NCBI RefSeq assembly: GCF_003096275.1
Contig: NZ_QENQ01000001.1
Span: 1,481,855 to 1,545,854 of the forward strand
Direction of reading: 5' to 3'
DNA length: 64,000 nt
From: Sphingomonas pokkalii
GTDB taxonomy: Bacteria; Pseudomonadota; Alphaproteobacteria; Sphingomonadales; Sphingomonadaceae
Part shown: positions 52,275 through 62,853 of the stretch, piece by piece
How positions within the stretch are numbered: position 1 is the stretch's first letter
Layout: every line of letters begins with the position of its first letter
Notes under the pieces: generated by a model
The model's input: only the letters and a program-made list of their open reading frames with translations
The model's database searches: none
Told to the model about the DNA's origin: nothing
Translations under genes and position numbers: made by a program

Positions 52275-53276
52275 TCAGATCTGTGAATTTGTCGCGGTCG
52301 TACCGCGAAGGACGAGCTCGGGGGTGAGCAACACCTCTTCGTTGCCCTGCATCTTGCCTTCGAGCTGATCGAGCAGCCGGGCGACGGCGCGCGTACCCAG
52401 TTCGGCGATCCGCACCTGCACCGTGGTGAGGCCCAGATAGCGGGCCAGCGGAACATCATCGAACCCGGCGATGGCGATCGTCTCGGGAATGGCGATGCCG
52501 GCCTCGCGCAGCCGGTGCAGGCAACCCAGTGCCATCATGTCGTTGGCTGCGAACACGGCGTCGCAAGCAATCTCGCCGGCCAGAATGCGGCGGGCCGCAG
52601 CGTCCCCGGCGCTTTCGTTGAAGTCGCCTGGCAGGATGACCGGGGCGGTGCCTGGCAACAAGGCCTCGAGGCTCCGGCAATATCCTTCGGCGCGCTCGCG
52701 GGCATCGACATTGCCCTCGGGGCCGGCCAGATGCACGATCCGCTTGCGGCCGCTTGCCACCAGATGGCGAACCACGGCCTCGGCGCCGGCATGGTTGTCG
52801 ATGCGCAGCGACGGCCGGGTCGGCGTCGCCTGCCGGCAGTTGATCAGGACCGCGGGCAAGGCGGGCGAAAGCGCTTCTTTCAGCAGTTCCGGCGCGACAT
52901 GCGGTGCCATAACCAGCAATCCGTCCACCCGCCCGCGCATCGCGCGCAGCGCTTTCATCGCGCGGTCGCTTTCGTCGTGCATGTTCGACAGCAGCAACAG
53001 ATAGCCGCGCCGGCTCGCTTCGCGGTCCATGCCGCGTACGCATTCCGAAAAGAACTCCCCGTGCAGATCCGGGAGCACCACGCCGATCGAATGGGCGCGC
53101 GCCAGGCTCAGGCTGCGCGCGCCGGCATGGGGCACATAGCCCAGTTCCTCGGCGGCGGCGAGGATGCGATCACGGGTGTCGCCGCGAACGTTGTTGAGCC
53201 CGTTGAGCGCCCGCGAAACCGATGCCACCGAGACACGGGCTCGCGCCGCGACGTCGCGAATCGTGGCTTCGGTCAT
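52275..53276 (-). CDS. LacI family transcriptional regulator
   Basis: A 333-residue regulator with a helix-turn-helix at residues 5-24 (TIRDVAARARVSVASVSRAL), the hinge, and a sugar-binding-protein-like effector domain (IGVVLPDLHGEFFSECVRGM, GFDDVPLARYLGLTTVQ). Full length is usual for LacI/GalR proteins. It diverges from the GH3 gene over the operator at 53358, so it probably controls itself. The three palindromes in this region make it the likely regulator of the receptor, the PF10091 enzyme and the GH3. The effector is probably a sugar from the glucan. Confidence 0.93.
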   Translation of the reverse strand: MTEATIRDVAARARVSVASVSRALNGLNNVRGDTRDRILAAAEELGYVPHAGARSLSLARAHSIGVVLPDLHGEFFSECVRGMDREASRRGYLLLLSNMHDESDRAMKALRAMRGRVDGLLVMAPHVAPELLKEALSPALPAVLINCRQATPTRPSLRIDNHAGAEAVVRHLVASGRKRIVHLAGPEGNVDARERAEGYCRSLEALLPGTAPVILPGDFNESAGDAAARRILAGEIACDAVFAANDMMALGCLHRLREAGIAIPETIAIAGFDDVPLARYLGLTTVQVRIAELGTRAVARLLDQLEGKMQGNEEVLLTPELVLRGTTATNSQI

Positions 53277-53357
53277 GCAAATGCTCTCCTTATGTTTATC
53301 GCGGAGCCTGTTTTTCAGGCTCCATCGGCGATTGCAATCCCGGACTGTCGCACGCTA

Positions 53358-53371
53358 TGTAACCGGTTACG
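53358..53371. promoter_or_regulatory. LacI-type operator between lacI and the GH3 gene
   Basis: TGTAACCGGTTACG matches the 42577 site in 13 of 14 positions. It lies 81 bases before the lacI start and 60 bases before the GH3 start, able to control both divergent promoters. Confidence 0.82.
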
Positions 53372-53431
53372 GTTTGCCGCGACAAGGCCGAATTCGTGCC
53401 GGCGGCGCATTAGGTAGAGGGTTTCAGGCGG

Positions 53432-55720
53432 ATGGTCGACGGCAGGATTTCGAGGCGTGCGGCGCTGCTCGGCGCAGGGGCGATGGCCGCATGGGCGCAC
53501 AGCCCGGCGCGTGCAATGCTCCGCGAGGCGGCGGCGCTGCCGGTTCCGGCGTTCATCGATGCGCTGATCGCGAAGATGACGATCGCCGAAAAGGCGGGGC
53601 AATTGACCATCATGCCCAGCGCGTGGTCCGGCACCACGGCAACCGCGCTCAATCCGCCGACCAACGGGCCGAGCTTCGACGCGCAGTTGGAGGAGGTGCG
53701 GCAGGGCCGGATAACCGGCGTGTTCAACGGCAATGGTGCCGAAATGGCCCGCCGGATGCAGGGGGCCGCGCTGCAATCGCGGTTGAAGATTCCGCTGATC
53801 TTCGCCGCGGATGTGATCCATGGCCACCGCACGATCTTCCCGATCCCGATTGGCGAGGTCGCCAGTTTCGAACCCGATCTGGCGGAGCGGACCGCCCGCA
53901 TGGCTGCCTTTGAATCGGCCGCCTCGGGTATCGACTGGACCTTCGCGCCGATGGTCGACATCGCGCGGGACCAGCGTTGGGGTCGCGGCATGGAAGGTTC
54001 GGGCGAGGACGTGCTGATCGGTGCGCTGTTCGGCGCGGCGCGCGTGCGCGGATTTCAGGGCAAGGATCTCACCTCTCCCGAAGCGGTCCTTGCCTGCGCC
54101 AAGCATTTCGCGGCCTATGGGGCGGCGGAAGCCGGGCTCGACTACAATGCGGTCGACATTTCAGAACGGACGCTGCGCGAGGTTTATCTGCCGCCGTTCA
54201 AGGCGGCGCTTGATGCGGGCGTGCTTTCCTTCATGGCGTCGTTCAACGAGATCGCCGGCATCCCCTCCACCGGCAATCCATGGCTGATGCGCACCCTTCT
54301 GCGCGAAGAATGGGGTTTCCAGGGCTTGGTCGTTTCCGATTACACCGGTGATATGGAACTGATCGATCACGGCTTCGCCGCCGATGCGCGCGATGCCGCG
54401 AAGATCGCGTTTCTGGCGGGTGTCGACATGAGCATGACCAGCGGCTTCTACCGCGATCACCTGCCCGATCTGGTCGCGAAGGGGGAAGTGGACGAGGCGC
54501 TGGTCAATGCGTCCGTTCGACGGGTATTGGCATTGAAGGCGCGGCTGGGGCTGTTCGACGATCCCTTTCGGCGCATCGATCGCAAGCGGGAGCAGGCACG
54601 TTCCCGCACGCGTGCAGCCATCGATCTGGCGCGAGAATCCGGGCGCAAATCGATCGTGCTGCTCAGGAACGAGGGCGATCTGCTGCCGTTGCCCAAGGTG
54701 GGCAGGAAGATCGCGATCATCGGCCCGTTCGCAGCGGGCGCGCATGATCTGGTTGGCCCCTGGGTCGTCTATGGCGACGACAAACAGGCGGTGGACCTGG
54801 CCACCGGCGTGCGGGCGGCGGTGAAGGACCCGTCGTCGATCACGGTCGTCGAAGGATCGGGGGTGGAGGCACCCCTCGCCGGCGGGATCGAGGCGGCGGT
54901 GGCTGCTGCGCAAGCGGCCGATGTGGTACTGCTCGCCATCGGCGAATCGCAGAACATGTCCGGCGAGGCGCAGTCGCGGGCTGAGATCGTGCTGCCGGCG
55001 CCGCAACAGGCACTGGCCGAAGCGGTTGCCGCCACGGGCAAGCCCATCGTCGTGGTTCTGAAGAACGGCCGCGCGCTGGCCCTGGAAGGCGCGGTGCGCG
55101 ATGCCCCGGCGATCCTGGTTACCTGGTTCCTGGGAAGCGAGACCGGCAACGCCATCGCCGACGTGCTGTTCGGTGAGTACGGCCCGTCCGGGCGCCTGCC
55201 GTGCAGTTTCCCGCGCTCGCCAGGCCAGCAACCCTATTATTATGCGCACAAGCCGACGGGGCGGCCCAACCCGTCGGACGACAAGCTGGAGCCCTATAAG
55301 GCGCATTATCGCGGAATTCCCAACTCCGCCCTGTTCCCGTTCGGGCACGGACTCACCTACGGCCGGATCGACTATACCGATCTCCAGGTTGCGCCGCAGC
55401 TAGCGTGGGACGGCGAAGTGGTCGTCAGCGCTACCATCACCAACCGCGGCCGCCGCGCGGCGGAGGAAGTGGTGCAGCTTTACATCCATGACGTCACCGC
55501 CAGCGTCACCCGGCCGGTTCGCGAGTTGAAGGCATTCCGCAAATTGCGGCTGGAGCCGGGCGCATCGGAACGGGTCACGTTCCGCATTCGGCGCGAGCAA
55601 CTGCAGTTCATCGGCCGCGACAATGTGCCGGTGGTCGAACCCGGCCGTTTCGACCTGTGGATCGCCCCTTCGGCAGAGGGCACGGGACTGAAGGGGCATT
55701 TCGAGCTGCTGAAGGGCTGA
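53432..55720 (+). CDS. Glycoside hydrolase family 3 beta-glucosidase, Tat-exported
   Basis: A 762-residue periplasmic GH3 enzyme that would release glucose from beta-linked oligosaccharides. A twin-arginine signal (ISRRAALLG, arginines at 8 and 9) is followed by the (beta/alpha)8 domain with the catalytic nucleophile Asp303 in VVSDYTGD. The alpha/beta sandwich domain (ESGRKSIVLLRNEGDLLPLP) and a C-terminal fibronectin III-like domain (RPVRELKAFRKLRLEPG) follow, the BglX-like layout. It diverges from lacI and has a LacI-type operator upstream. The linkage cut is not determined by sequence; neighbours suggest beta-1,2-glucan products. Confidence 0.93.
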   Translation: MVDGRISRRAALLGAGAMAAWAHSPARAMLREAAALPVPAFIDALIAKMTIAEKAGQLTIMPSAWSGTTATALNPPTNGPSFDAQLEEVRQGRITGVFNGNGAEMARRMQGAALQSRLKIPLIFAADVIHGHRTIFPIPIGEVASFEPDLAERTARMAAFESAASGIDWTFAPMVDIARDQRWGRGMEGSGEDVLIGALFGAARVRGFQGKDLTSPEAVLACAKHFAAYGAAEAGLDYNAVDISERTLREVYLPPFKAALDAGVLSFMASFNEIAGIPSTGNPWLMRTLLREEWGFQGLVVSDYTGDMELIDHGFAADARDAAKIAFLAGVDMSMTSGFYRDHLPDLVAKGEVDEALVNASVRRVLALKARLGLFDDPFRRIDRKREQARSRTRAAIDLARESGRKSIVLLRNEGDLLPLPKVGRKIAIIGPFAAGAHDLVGPWVVYGDDKQAVDLATGVRAAVKDPSSITVVEGSGVEAPLAGGIEAAVAAAQAADVVLLAIGESQNMSGEAQSRAEIVLPAPQQALAEAVAATGKPIVVVLKNGRALALEGAVRDAPAILVTWFLGSETGNAIADVLFGEYGPSGRLPCSFPRSPGQQPYYYAHKPTGRPNPSDDKLEPYKAHYRGIPNSALFPFGHGLTYGRIDYTDLQVAPQLAWDGEVVVSATITNRGRRAAEEVVQLYIHDVTASVTRPVRELKAFRKLRLEPGASERVTFRIRREQLQFIGRDNVPVVEPGRFDLWIAPSAEGTGLKGHFELLKG

Positions 55721-55787
55721 ACCTTGCTGCGCCCGGCCTGGGGGCGAGTTGACGGGGTGTAGCGGAGGGCCCCGCCACAGGATGCGG

Positions 55788-57749
55788 TCAGCCGGCTGAT
55801 GACCCTAGCTTCCAATAGGTCGCATAGCGTTCATGTGCGATGCGGTGATAGGGGCGGAGCCGCACCGGCCGTCCATCCGCTGCGGGGATGGTGAACTCCA
55901 GCGGTTGCGCACCCGGCCGGATCCGGGTGACCAGTTCTGCTGGCTCGCCGGCAAGCGTCGGCACGGTGAACGGCGTGTCGTTATAGCTGCCATACCGCCG
56001 TTCGTTGACGATGATATCGGCGCCGGGCGCCAGACCTTCGCGGCCCAGCGCCCCGGCCAGCACAAGCGGGCCATAGGTGAACGCGACGATGTCAGGCGCC
56101 GTCGGTGCGTGCTCCACCCCGGTCTCCATCTCCAGGCGCAATTCCACCGTATCGCCGTCGCGCCAGATGCGTGCGAGATCGATATAGCGGCCGGGTGCGG
56201 TTGCGTGCGTCTCCTGCTTGCCGTTCACCAATATGGTTGCGGTCCGGCTCCAGTCGGGGTGGCGCAGGCGGAGCGTGATGTCAGTCGGGCGATCGAGCTG
56301 CCAGCGCAGCACGGTGTTCGGCGCTTCCGGAAAGCGGGTCTGCTGAGTCAGCACCGCGCCCTTGTCCCGCCAGCGGACCGAGGAAGGGATGAACAGGTTC
56401 ACGTACAGCGCGTGATCGTCGTGGAAATAGATCGAGTCGCGATATTTGACGTGGTTTTCCATGCCGGTGCCGGTGCAGCACCAGAAGCTATCCTCCGGCG
56501 TGTGGTACAGCTTCATATAGCCGGGCCGCGCACCCTGGAAATAGGTGGCCATGCCGCTGTCCGGGTCCTGCGAGGCGAGGATGCCGTTGTAGAGCGTGCG
56601 TTCGTAATAGTCTGCGTATTCGGCGCGTGGATCCTGCAAGAACAGCGCGCGGGTGAGCTTCAGCATATTGTGCTGGCCGCAGGTTTCCGATCCCTTGGCG
56701 GAGAAGACGTGCTTCTCGAAATCGGCCCTCGCGAAGAAATGCTCATTCTCGCCGTGCCCGCCCGTGGCGAAGGAGCGGGTGTGCGCCACCGTCTTCCAGA
56801 AGAAGCGCGCCGCATCGTGATAGTGCGCATCGCCGGTCGCCTCATAGACGCGCTGGAACCCCACCACCTTGGGGATCTGGGTGTTGGCGTGCATTCCATC
56901 GAGCTGGTCGAGCCCGCGTGCCAGCGGCTTCAGCAGCGCCTGCTGCGAGAAACGTTCGGCCAGCTGGCGATACTCGATCTTGCCGGTCATCGCGTAGAGA
57001 TCGGCATAGATTTCGTTCATGCCGCCATATTCGGTTTCCAGCATGGTTTCGAATTCGGCGTCGGACAGCGGCTTCGTCGCGACGACGCCCCAATCGGCCA
57101 GCCGCAAAAGTACTGCGCGCGATACCGCGCTGTCGGCGAGCAATGCGCCGTCGCGCAGGCCGGCATAGATCTTGTGCAGCGTGTACCAAGGAACGCCGGT
57201 GATCTTCTCCCCCCGCAGATGCGCCGCCAGTAGCGCCGGTCCCTTGGGAAAGGCGCAGACCAGCCCGCTTTTCGCCGCGTCCTGACACGCGCTCAGTTCC
57301 GCGGCGATATAGTCCACCCGCTGCTGGAACTTCTTGTCCCCGGTCGCCCGATAGGCGAGCGCGCACGCGGAGAGATAATGGCCCAGCGTGTGGCCATGGC
57401 AGTTGATGTCTTCCCAGGTCGCCTCGGATTCCCAACCGCCATAGACCGGAGCCTTGGGCTTCAGCCCGGCGTTGACGCGGAAGTTGTGCAGCATCCGATC
57501 CGGCTGCAGCCGTAGCAGATAGGCTTCGGTCGCGCGCTGGGCGTGGAGGAAGGGGCTGTCGGCCAGATCGACGTCCGAAAGGTCGAAGGGCCGGAGCGGG
57601 GGCGCCTTGGGCAGGGCAGGGGGCTCGGCTGGTGCAGCGAAGCTCGCCTGCGGCAGAGTCGCCCACGCGCTTGCCGCAATCGCGCCGAAGCCGCTGGAAG
57701 AAAGGAATTTCCGGCGGGATGCGACGGTGCATACGGCTTCGACAGGCAT
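55788..57749 (-). CDS. Glycoside hydrolase family 127, beta-L-arabinofuranosidase type
   Basis: A 653-residue Tat-exported enzyme (SRRKFL at 11-16) of GH127. The (alpha/alpha)6 domain carries the zinc site: Glu355 and Cys357 (SETCGQHN) with Cys424 and Cys425 (FWCCTGTGMENH), matching the Glu/Cys/Cys/Cys set of characterised beta-L-arabinofuranosidases. Other family motifs are WEDINCHGHTLGHYLSACA and GVPWYTLHKIYAGL. It would cleave arabinose from plant glycans. It is 67 bases from the convergent GH3 gene, but its upstream palindrome differs from the LacI site, so it may be controlled separately. Confidence 0.92.
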   Translation of the reverse strand: MPVEAVCTVASRRKFLSSSGFGAIAASAWATLPQASFAAPAEPPALPKAPPLRPFDLSDVDLADSPFLHAQRATEAYLLRLQPDRMLHNFRVNAGLKPKAPVYGGWESEATWEDINCHGHTLGHYLSACALAYRATGDKKFQQRVDYIAAELSACQDAAKSGLVCAFPKGPALLAAHLRGEKITGVPWYTLHKIYAGLRDGALLADSAVSRAVLLRLADWGVVATKPLSDAEFETMLETEYGGMNEIYADLYAMTGKIEYRQLAERFSQQALLKPLARGLDQLDGMHANTQIPKVVGFQRVYEATGDAHYHDAARFFWKTVAHTRSFATGGHGENEHFFARADFEKHVFSAKGSETCGQHNMLKLTRALFLQDPRAEYADYYERTLYNGILASQDPDSGMATYFQGARPGYMKLYHTPEDSFWCCTGTGMENHVKYRDSIYFHDDHALYVNLFIPSSVRWRDKGAVLTQQTRFPEAPNTVLRWQLDRPTDITLRLRHPDWSRTATILVNGKQETHATAPGRYIDLARIWRDGDTVELRLEMETGVEHAPTAPDIVAFTYGPLVLAGALGREGLAPGADIIVNERRYGSYNDTPFTVPTLAGEPAELVTRIRPGAQPLEFTIPAADGRPVRLRPYHRIAHERYATYWKLGSSAG

Positions 57750-57772
57750 TCAACGCTCTCCGGCTCTGGTTA

Positions 57773-57785
57773 TTACTCAGAGTAA
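57773..57785. promoter_or_regulatory. Palindrome before the GH127 gene
   Basis: TTACTCAGAGTAA has perfect six-base arms around a central A. It lies 24 bases before the GH127 start and is unlike the AACCGGTT sites. It is a candidate operator for an unidentified regulator. Confidence 0.45.
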
Positions 57786-57852
57786 CAGATGCGTCGTCGA
57801 CACCAAGTATTTTCGTGTCCGCTTTGGCAACTTGCGCCAGCATCCCAGAAGA

Positions 57853-57884
57853 AACGGCGCCACCGCGGGGAGCGGGGCGCCGTT
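57853..57884 (-). terminator. Intrinsic-type terminator after gltA
   Basis: A nine-base-pair stem (AACGGCGCC / GGCGCCGTT) with a 14-base loop lies 43 bases past the gltA stop. Read leftward it is followed by TTTCTTCT, consistent with termination of gltX-gltA before the GH127 gene. Confidence 0.7.
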
Positions 57885-57926
57885 CTTTCTCAACCGTTCC
57901 GGACGGGTACGCCCGGATATGGGCGC

Positions 57927-59210
57927 TCAGCGCTGGCTGACGGGCACATAGTCGCGCTGCGTCGGGCCGGTGTAAAGCTGGCGCGGACGGCCGATCTTCT
58001 GCTCGGGGTCCGAGATCATCTCGTTCCACTGCGCCACCCAGCCGACGGTGCGGGCCAGGGCGAACAGTGCGGTGAACATCGTCGTCGGGAAGCCGATCGC
58101 CGACAGGATGACGCCCGAATAGAAGTCGACGTTCGGGAACAGCTTCTTCTCGACGAAGTAATCGTCCTTGAGCGCCATTTCCTCGAGCTGCAGCGCAACT
58201 TCGAACACGGGGTCCGAAACGTTGAGCGAGGCGAATACTTCGCGCACGGTCTTCTGCATCACGGTCGCGCGCGGATCATAGTTCTTGTACACGCGGTGGC
58301 CGAAGCCCATCAGGCGGAACGGATCGTTCTTGTCCTTCGCGCGGGCGATGAACTCGGGAATGCGCTCCGGACGGCCGATCTCGTGCAGCATGTTGAGCGC
58401 GGCTTCGTTGGCGCCGCCATGCGCCGGGCCCCACAGGCAGGCGATGCCGGCGGCGATGCAGGCGAACGGATTGGCGCCCGACGAACCGGCGAGGCGCACG
58501 GTCGAGGTCGAGGCGTTCTGCTCGTGATCGGCATGGAGGATGAAGATGCGGTCGAGCGCCTTCTCCACCACCGGGTTCACTTCATATTCCTCGGCCGGAA
58601 CGCCGAAGGTCATGCGCAGGAAGTTGCCGGTGTAGCTCAGGTCGTTCTTCGGATAGAGGAACGGCTGGCCGACGCTGTACTTGTACGCCATCGCCGCGAT
58701 CGTCGGCATCTTGGCGATCAGGCGGTGCGACGCGATCATGCGCTGCTGCGGATCGGTGATGTCCGTCGAATCGTGGTAGAAAGCCGAGAGCGCGCCGACC
58801 ACGCCGCACATCACCGCCATCGGGTGCGCGTCGCGACGGAAGCCGCGATAGAAGGTCGCCAGCTGCTCGTGCAGCATGGTGTGGCGGGTGATGGTGTTCT
58901 CGAACTTGGCCAGTTCGGCCTGGCTCGGCAATTCGCCGTTGAGCAACAGGTACGAGACTTCCATGAAGCTCGACTGCTCGGCCAGCTGGCCGATCGGATA
59001 GCCGCGGTGGAGCAGCACGCCCTCGTCACCGTCGATGAAGGTCAGGCCCGACTCGCAGCTCGCGGTCGAGGTGAAGCCCGGATCATAGGTGAAGGCGCCG
59101 GTCTGCGCGTAGAGCTTGCGGATATCGACGACATCGGGGCCGGTGCTGCCCTTCAGGACGGGATATTCGACGTCTTTGCCTGCAATCTGCAGCTTGGCGG
59201 TATCGCTCAT
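57927..59210 (-). CDS. gltA: Citrate synthase
   Basis: GltA condenses oxaloacetate and acetyl-CoA to citrate, the entry of the TCA cycle. The 427-residue type II enzyme has [43 protein letters not shown], the catalytic histidines in [20 protein letters not shown] (in part) and [13 protein letters not shown], and the aspartate in [25 protein letters not shown] ending. It follows gltX by 27 bases on the same strand. It is a housekeeping gene with no unusual feature. Confidence 0.97.
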   Translation of the reverse strand: MSDTAKLQIAGKDVEYPVLKGSTGPDVVDIRKLYAQTGAFTYDPGFTSTASCESGLTFIDGDEGVLLHRGYPIGQLAEQSSFMEVSYLLLNGELPSQAELAKFENTITRHTMLHEQLATFYRGFRRDAHPMAVMCGVVGALSAFYHDSTDITDPQQRMIASHRLIAKMPTIAAMAYKYSVGQPFLYPKNDLSYTGNFLRMTFGVPAEEYEVNPVVEKALDRIFILHADHEQNASTSTVRLAGSSGANPFACIAAGIACLWGPAHGGANEAALNMLHEIGRPERIPEFIARAKDKNDPFRLMGFGHRVYKNYDPRATVMQKTVREVFASLNVSDPVFEVALQLEEMALKDDYFVEKKLFPNVDFYSGVILSAIGFPTTMFTALFALARTVGWVAQWNEMISDPEQKIGRPRQLYTGPTQRDYVPVSQR

Positions 59211-59237
59211 GTTGTCGTCCTTTCCTTCGACCCGTTT

Positions 59238-60662
59238 TCAGGCGGGCGTACGCATCTGGTCTGCGATGCGGGCGAGGCTTTCCTCGCGTCCCAGCAACGC
59301 CAGGACATCGAAGATACCCGGGGAAGTTCGGCGGCCGGTCAGCGCCGCACGCAGCGGCTGCGCCAGATTGCCGAGCTTCACGCCCGCATCGTCCGCGACG
59401 GTGCGTACCGCCGCTTCGAGCGCCTCCGTATCCCACGTTACCAATCCGTCAAGCGCGGTGTGCAACTGAGCGAGCAGAGAGCGTGCATCGCCCTCTAGCA
59501 GAGCTGCCGCGTCCGCGTCCAATTCCAGTGGGCGGGTGCGAAAAAGAAAGCCGGCGCCATCCGCCAGTTCGAGGAGATTCGCGGCGCGCGGCTTCAGCGC
59601 GGCCATGCTGCGACGCAGAAGGTCGGCTTGCGAGTCGCTGATTTCGAACGGCAGCCGCGTGGCGACGAGATCCGCCAAGCGATCATCGTCGGATTGGCGG
59701 ATATAATGGCCGTTGAGGTTCTCGAGCTTCTTCAGATCGAACCGGCTTGGTGATTTTCCCACACCCGCAAGGTCGAACCATGCGATGGCCTGTTCGCGAC
59801 TGATGATCTCGTCGTCGCCATGCCCCCAGCCGAGGCGGAGGAGATAGTTGGACACCGCCTCGGGCAGCAGGCCGAGTTCGTCGCGATAGGCGTCGACGCC
59901 CAATGCACCGTGACGCTTGGAGAGCTTGGCACCGTCCGCGCCGTGGATCAGCGGGATATGGGCATATTCCGGCTCGTCCCAGCCCATCGCGCGATAGATC
60001 GGCAGCTGGCGGAAGGCGTTGTTGAGATGGTCGTCGCCGCGGATCACATGGGTCACGCCCATGTCGTTGTCGTCGACCACCACCGCCAGCATATAGGTGG
60101 GCGTGCCGTCCGAGCGCAGCAGCACGAGATCGTCGATCTCGGCATTCTGCACGGTCACCTCGCCCTGGACATGGTCGCGGATCGTCACCGCACCCTCGGT
60201 CGGCGCCTTGAGGCGGACGACGTGCGGCACCGCGGGATCGCCATCGGTGCGGTCGCGCCAGGGCGAGCGGATGCGCAGCGGCTTCTTGGCGGCTTCCGCC
60301 TCGGCGCGCATCGCGGCGAGCTCGTCCTGGGTGAGGTAGCAGCGATAGGCCGCGCCCTTTTCCAGCATCGCCTGGGCGACCTCGGCGTGGCGGGCGGCAC
60401 GGGCGAACTGATAGACTTCGTCGCCGTCCCAATCGAGCCCGAGCCAGCGCAGCCCGTCGAGGATCGCCTCGATCGCCGGCTGAGTCGAGCGGGCGCGATC
60501 GGTATCCTCGATGCGCAGCAGGAATTTGCCGCCGTGGTGACGGGCGAACAGCAGGTTGAACAGCGCGGTGCGCGCGCCGCCGATGTGCAGGAAGCCGGTG
60601 GGCGACGGTGCGAAGCGGGTGACGACGGGCTTGGCGCCGGTGGTATCTGTAGTTGCGCTCAA
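59238..60662 (-). CDS. gltX: Glutamyl-tRNA synthetase
   Basis: GltX charges tRNA-Glu with glutamate. The 474-residue class I enzyme has the start [24 protein letters not shown] (HIGH as HIGG) and the KMSKS loop as KLSKRHG. No in-frame ATG fits: a TTG at 60662 preceded by GGGAG at a good distance begins the protein at [11 protein letters not shown], the usual family length. The longer frame to a GTG at 60722 is unlikely because it overlaps comEC. The two starts are only 28 bases apart and divergent. Confidence 0.95.
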   Translation of the reverse strand: MSATTDTTGAKPVVTRFAPSPTGFLHIGGARTALFNLLFARHHGGKFLLRIEDTDRARSTQPAIEAILDGLRWLGLDWDGDEVYQFARAARHAEVAQAMLEKGAAYRCYLTQDELAAMRAEAEAAKKPLRIRSPWRDRTDGDPAVPHVVRLKAPTEGAVTIRDHVQGEVTVQNAEIDDLVLLRSDGTPTYMLAVVVDDNDMGVTHVIRGDDHLNNAFRQLPIYRAMGWDEPEYAHIPLIHGADGAKLSKRHGALGVDAYRDELGLLPEAVSNYLLRLGWGHGDDEIISREQAIAWFDLAGVGKSPSRFDLKKLENLNGHYIRQSDDDRLADLVATRLPFEISDSQADLLRRSMAALKPRAANLLELADGAGFLFRTRPLELDADAAALLEGDARSLLAQLHTALDGLVTWDTEALEAAVRTVADDAGVKLGNLAQPLRAALTGRRTSPGIFDVLALLGREESLARIADQMRTPA

Positions 60663-60690
60663 GCGCGGCTGCTCCCAGACTGTTGCGTTG

Positions 60691-62853
60691 ATGGCCAGTT
60701 CAGCCGCCGAGGCCCCTAGCACGGGGTTCCGCGCCCTTCAAATGGGAGCGGCGAAACGCTTCCCCAAAGGGCAGCGCGTGCTGGAGACGTGGCTGGAGGC
60801 CGAACGCGGCCAGATCCTCCTGTGGCTGCCGGTCGCCTTCGGGTCGGGGATTGCCGCGTGGTTCGCCTTGGCGGGGCCGGCGCAGTGGGCGGCGTTTCTG
60901 TGCATCGCACTGGGCATCGCGGCTGCGGGGGGGGCGCTGCACGGGCGGCTGGGACGGGTGCTGCTGCTGGGCGGGCTGGCGATGGCGCTGGGCTGTGCGG
61001 CGATCTGGCTGCGTGCGGAAAGGGTGTCTGCGCCGGTGCTGGCGCGGCCGGCGGTGGCATCGTTCGAAGGCGTCGTGGTGCAGGCGGATGCGTTCGCGGC
61101 ACGCGGGTTCACCCGGTTGGTGCTTGCGCCGATCGCCCGCGCCGATCTGCCGCCGCGGGTGCGGGTGAATGTCGATTCGACCGATCTGCCCGCGGGGCTG
61201 GCGGCCGGGGCGCGGGTTGCGGTGCGGGCGCGGCTGGTGCCGCCGCCGGCGCCTGCGCTGCCGGGCGCCTATGATTTCCGCCGCGTCGCCTGGTTCGGCG
61301 GGATCGGCGCGACCGGCAAGGCGCTTGGGCCGGTGACGGTGCGTTCCCCCGGATCGTCGAGCGGGCAGGGGCTTCGCGCGGCCCTGTCGACGCACATCCA
61401 GGCGCATCTGCCGGGCAGTGCCGGCGGAATCGCCAGCGCGCTCGCCACCGGCGACGAAGGCGCGATCGACGAGGCGGACGCGGAAGCGATGCGCCGAGCC
61501 GGCCTGGCCCATCTCCTTTCGGTGAGCGGCCTGCACGTCACCGCCGTTACCGGCGCGGCGATGCTGATCGTGCTGCGTCTGCTCGCGCTCAGCCCCACGC
61601 TGGCGTTACGCTTTCGGCTGCCGCTGGTAGCGGCCGGTGCCGGCGCGATCGCAGCGATCGGCTACACTTGGCTCACCGGCGCGCAGGTGCCGACGATCCG
61701 TTCCTGCGTGGCCGCATTGCTGGTGCTGATGGCGTTGATGCTGGGACGCGAGGCGCTGACATTGCGGCTGGTGGCCGCCGGGGCGGTGATCGTCCTGCTG
61801 CTATGGCCCGAAGCCTTGGCGGGCGCGAGCTTCCAGCTGAGCTTTGCGGCGGTGGCGGCGATCGTCGCGCTTCACGAAAACCCCAGGCTTCGGCGCTGGT
61901 TCGAACGGCGTGAGGAAGCGTGGTGGCGCCGGCTCGCCCGCAATCTGGGCTCGCTGTTGCTCACCGGTCTGGTGGTGGAGCTCACGCTGATGCCGATCGG
62001 GCTGTTTCATTTCCACAAGGCCGGGCTGTACGGGGCGATGGCGAACATCATCGCGATCCCGCTGACGACGTTCGTCGTCATGCCGCTGGAGGCGCTTGCC
62101 TTGCTGCTCGATCTGCTGGGGCTGGGCGGCCCGGCATGGTGGCTGGCGGGCAAGGCGCTCGCGCTGCTGTTGTGGATCGCCCATATGGTGGCCGATGCCC
62201 CGGGTTCGGTTGCTGCATTGCCGGTGATGCCCGGCGGGGCGTTCGGGTGGATCGCATTCGGCGGGCTTTGGATCGCGCTGTGGCGCACGCGCGTGCGGCT
62301 GATCGGGATGATCCCGGTGGTGGCGGGGCTCGTTTGGGCCGCGCTCGCCCCCGCGCCGGATCTGCTGATCACCGGCGACGGGCGCCACCTGGCGCTGCGG
62401 GTGCCCGATGGCAGCTTCGCGCTGCTGCGCGATCGCACGAAGGACTTCACCCGCGCGTCGATCAGCGAAATGGGGGGCATTGAACCGGATGCGCTGGCCT
62501 CGCTTGCCGAGCGGAACGAGGCGCGGTGCAGCCCCGATCTCTGCGTCGCCGATGTCGCAGGTGGCGGGCGCAGCTGGCGGATCGCGGCGACGCGGAGCGG
62601 CTACACGATCGGCTGGCGCGCGCTGGTCGCGACCTGCGCGTCGAGCGACATCATGGTCAGCGAGCGCCGCCTGCCCCGGGGCTGCCGTCCGCGCTGGCTG
62701 TTGCTCGACCGGGCGGCGCTGGCCCAAACGGGCGGCGTCGCCATTTCCTTCGCGGGGCGGGGGATCCGCACGGTCGAAACCGGTGCCCAGCATCCATGGC
62801 TTGACCCGCCGACGGTTCAGCCCCCATTCGAACGCGGAAAGGGAGAGCCATGA
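60691..62853 (+). CDS. comEC: ComEC/Rec2 family DNA-uptake protein
   Basis: ComEC forms the inner-membrane channel for DNA entry in competent bacteria. The 720-residue protein has two N-terminal membrane helices, an OB-like DUF4131 domain, then the competence domain with about eight helices ([40 protein letters not shown]). The C-terminal domain is short and does not keep the HxHxDH metal motif of the beta-lactamase-like domain of longer ComECs. Natural competence is not proven. The ATG at 60691 is preferred. Its stop overlaps the next gene as ATGA. Confidence 0.92.
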   Translation: MASSAAEAPSTGFRALQMGAAKRFPKGQRVLETWLEAERGQILLWLPVAFGSGIAAWFALAGPAQWAAFLCIALGIAAAGGALHGRLGRVLLLGGLAMALGCAAIWLRAERVSAPVLARPAVASFEGVVVQADAFAARGFTRLVLAPIARADLPPRVRVNVDSTDLPAGLAAGARVAVRARLVPPPAPALPGAYDFRRVAWFGGIGATGKALGPVTVRSPGSSSGQGLRAALSTHIQAHLPGSAGGIASALATGDEGAIDEADAEAMRRAGLAHLLSVSGLHVTAVTGAAMLIVLRLLALSPTLALRFRLPLVAAGAGAIAAIGYTWLTGAQVPTIRSCVAALLVLMALMLGREALTLRLVAAGAVIVLLLWPEALAGASFQLSFAAVAAIVALHENPRLRRWFERREEAWWRRLARNLGSLLLTGLVVELTLMPIGLFHFHKAGLYGAMANIIAIPLTTFVVMPLEALALLLDLLGLGGPAWWLAGKALALLLWIAHMVADAPGSVAALPVMPGGAFGWIAFGGLWIALWRTRVRLIGMIPVVAGLVWAALAPAPDLLITGDGRHLALRVPDGSFALLRDRTKDFTRASISEMGGIEPDALASLAERNEARCSPDLCVADVAGGGRSWRIAATRSGYTIGWRALVATCASSDIMVSERRLPRGCRPRWLLLDRAALAQTGGVAISFAGRGIRTVETGAQHPWLDPPTVQPPFERGKGEP

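Noticed and set aside
60556..60690. Upstream extension of comEC
   Set aside because: It is antisense to the gltX N-terminus and has no family-like sequence; the ATG at 60691 is the better start.
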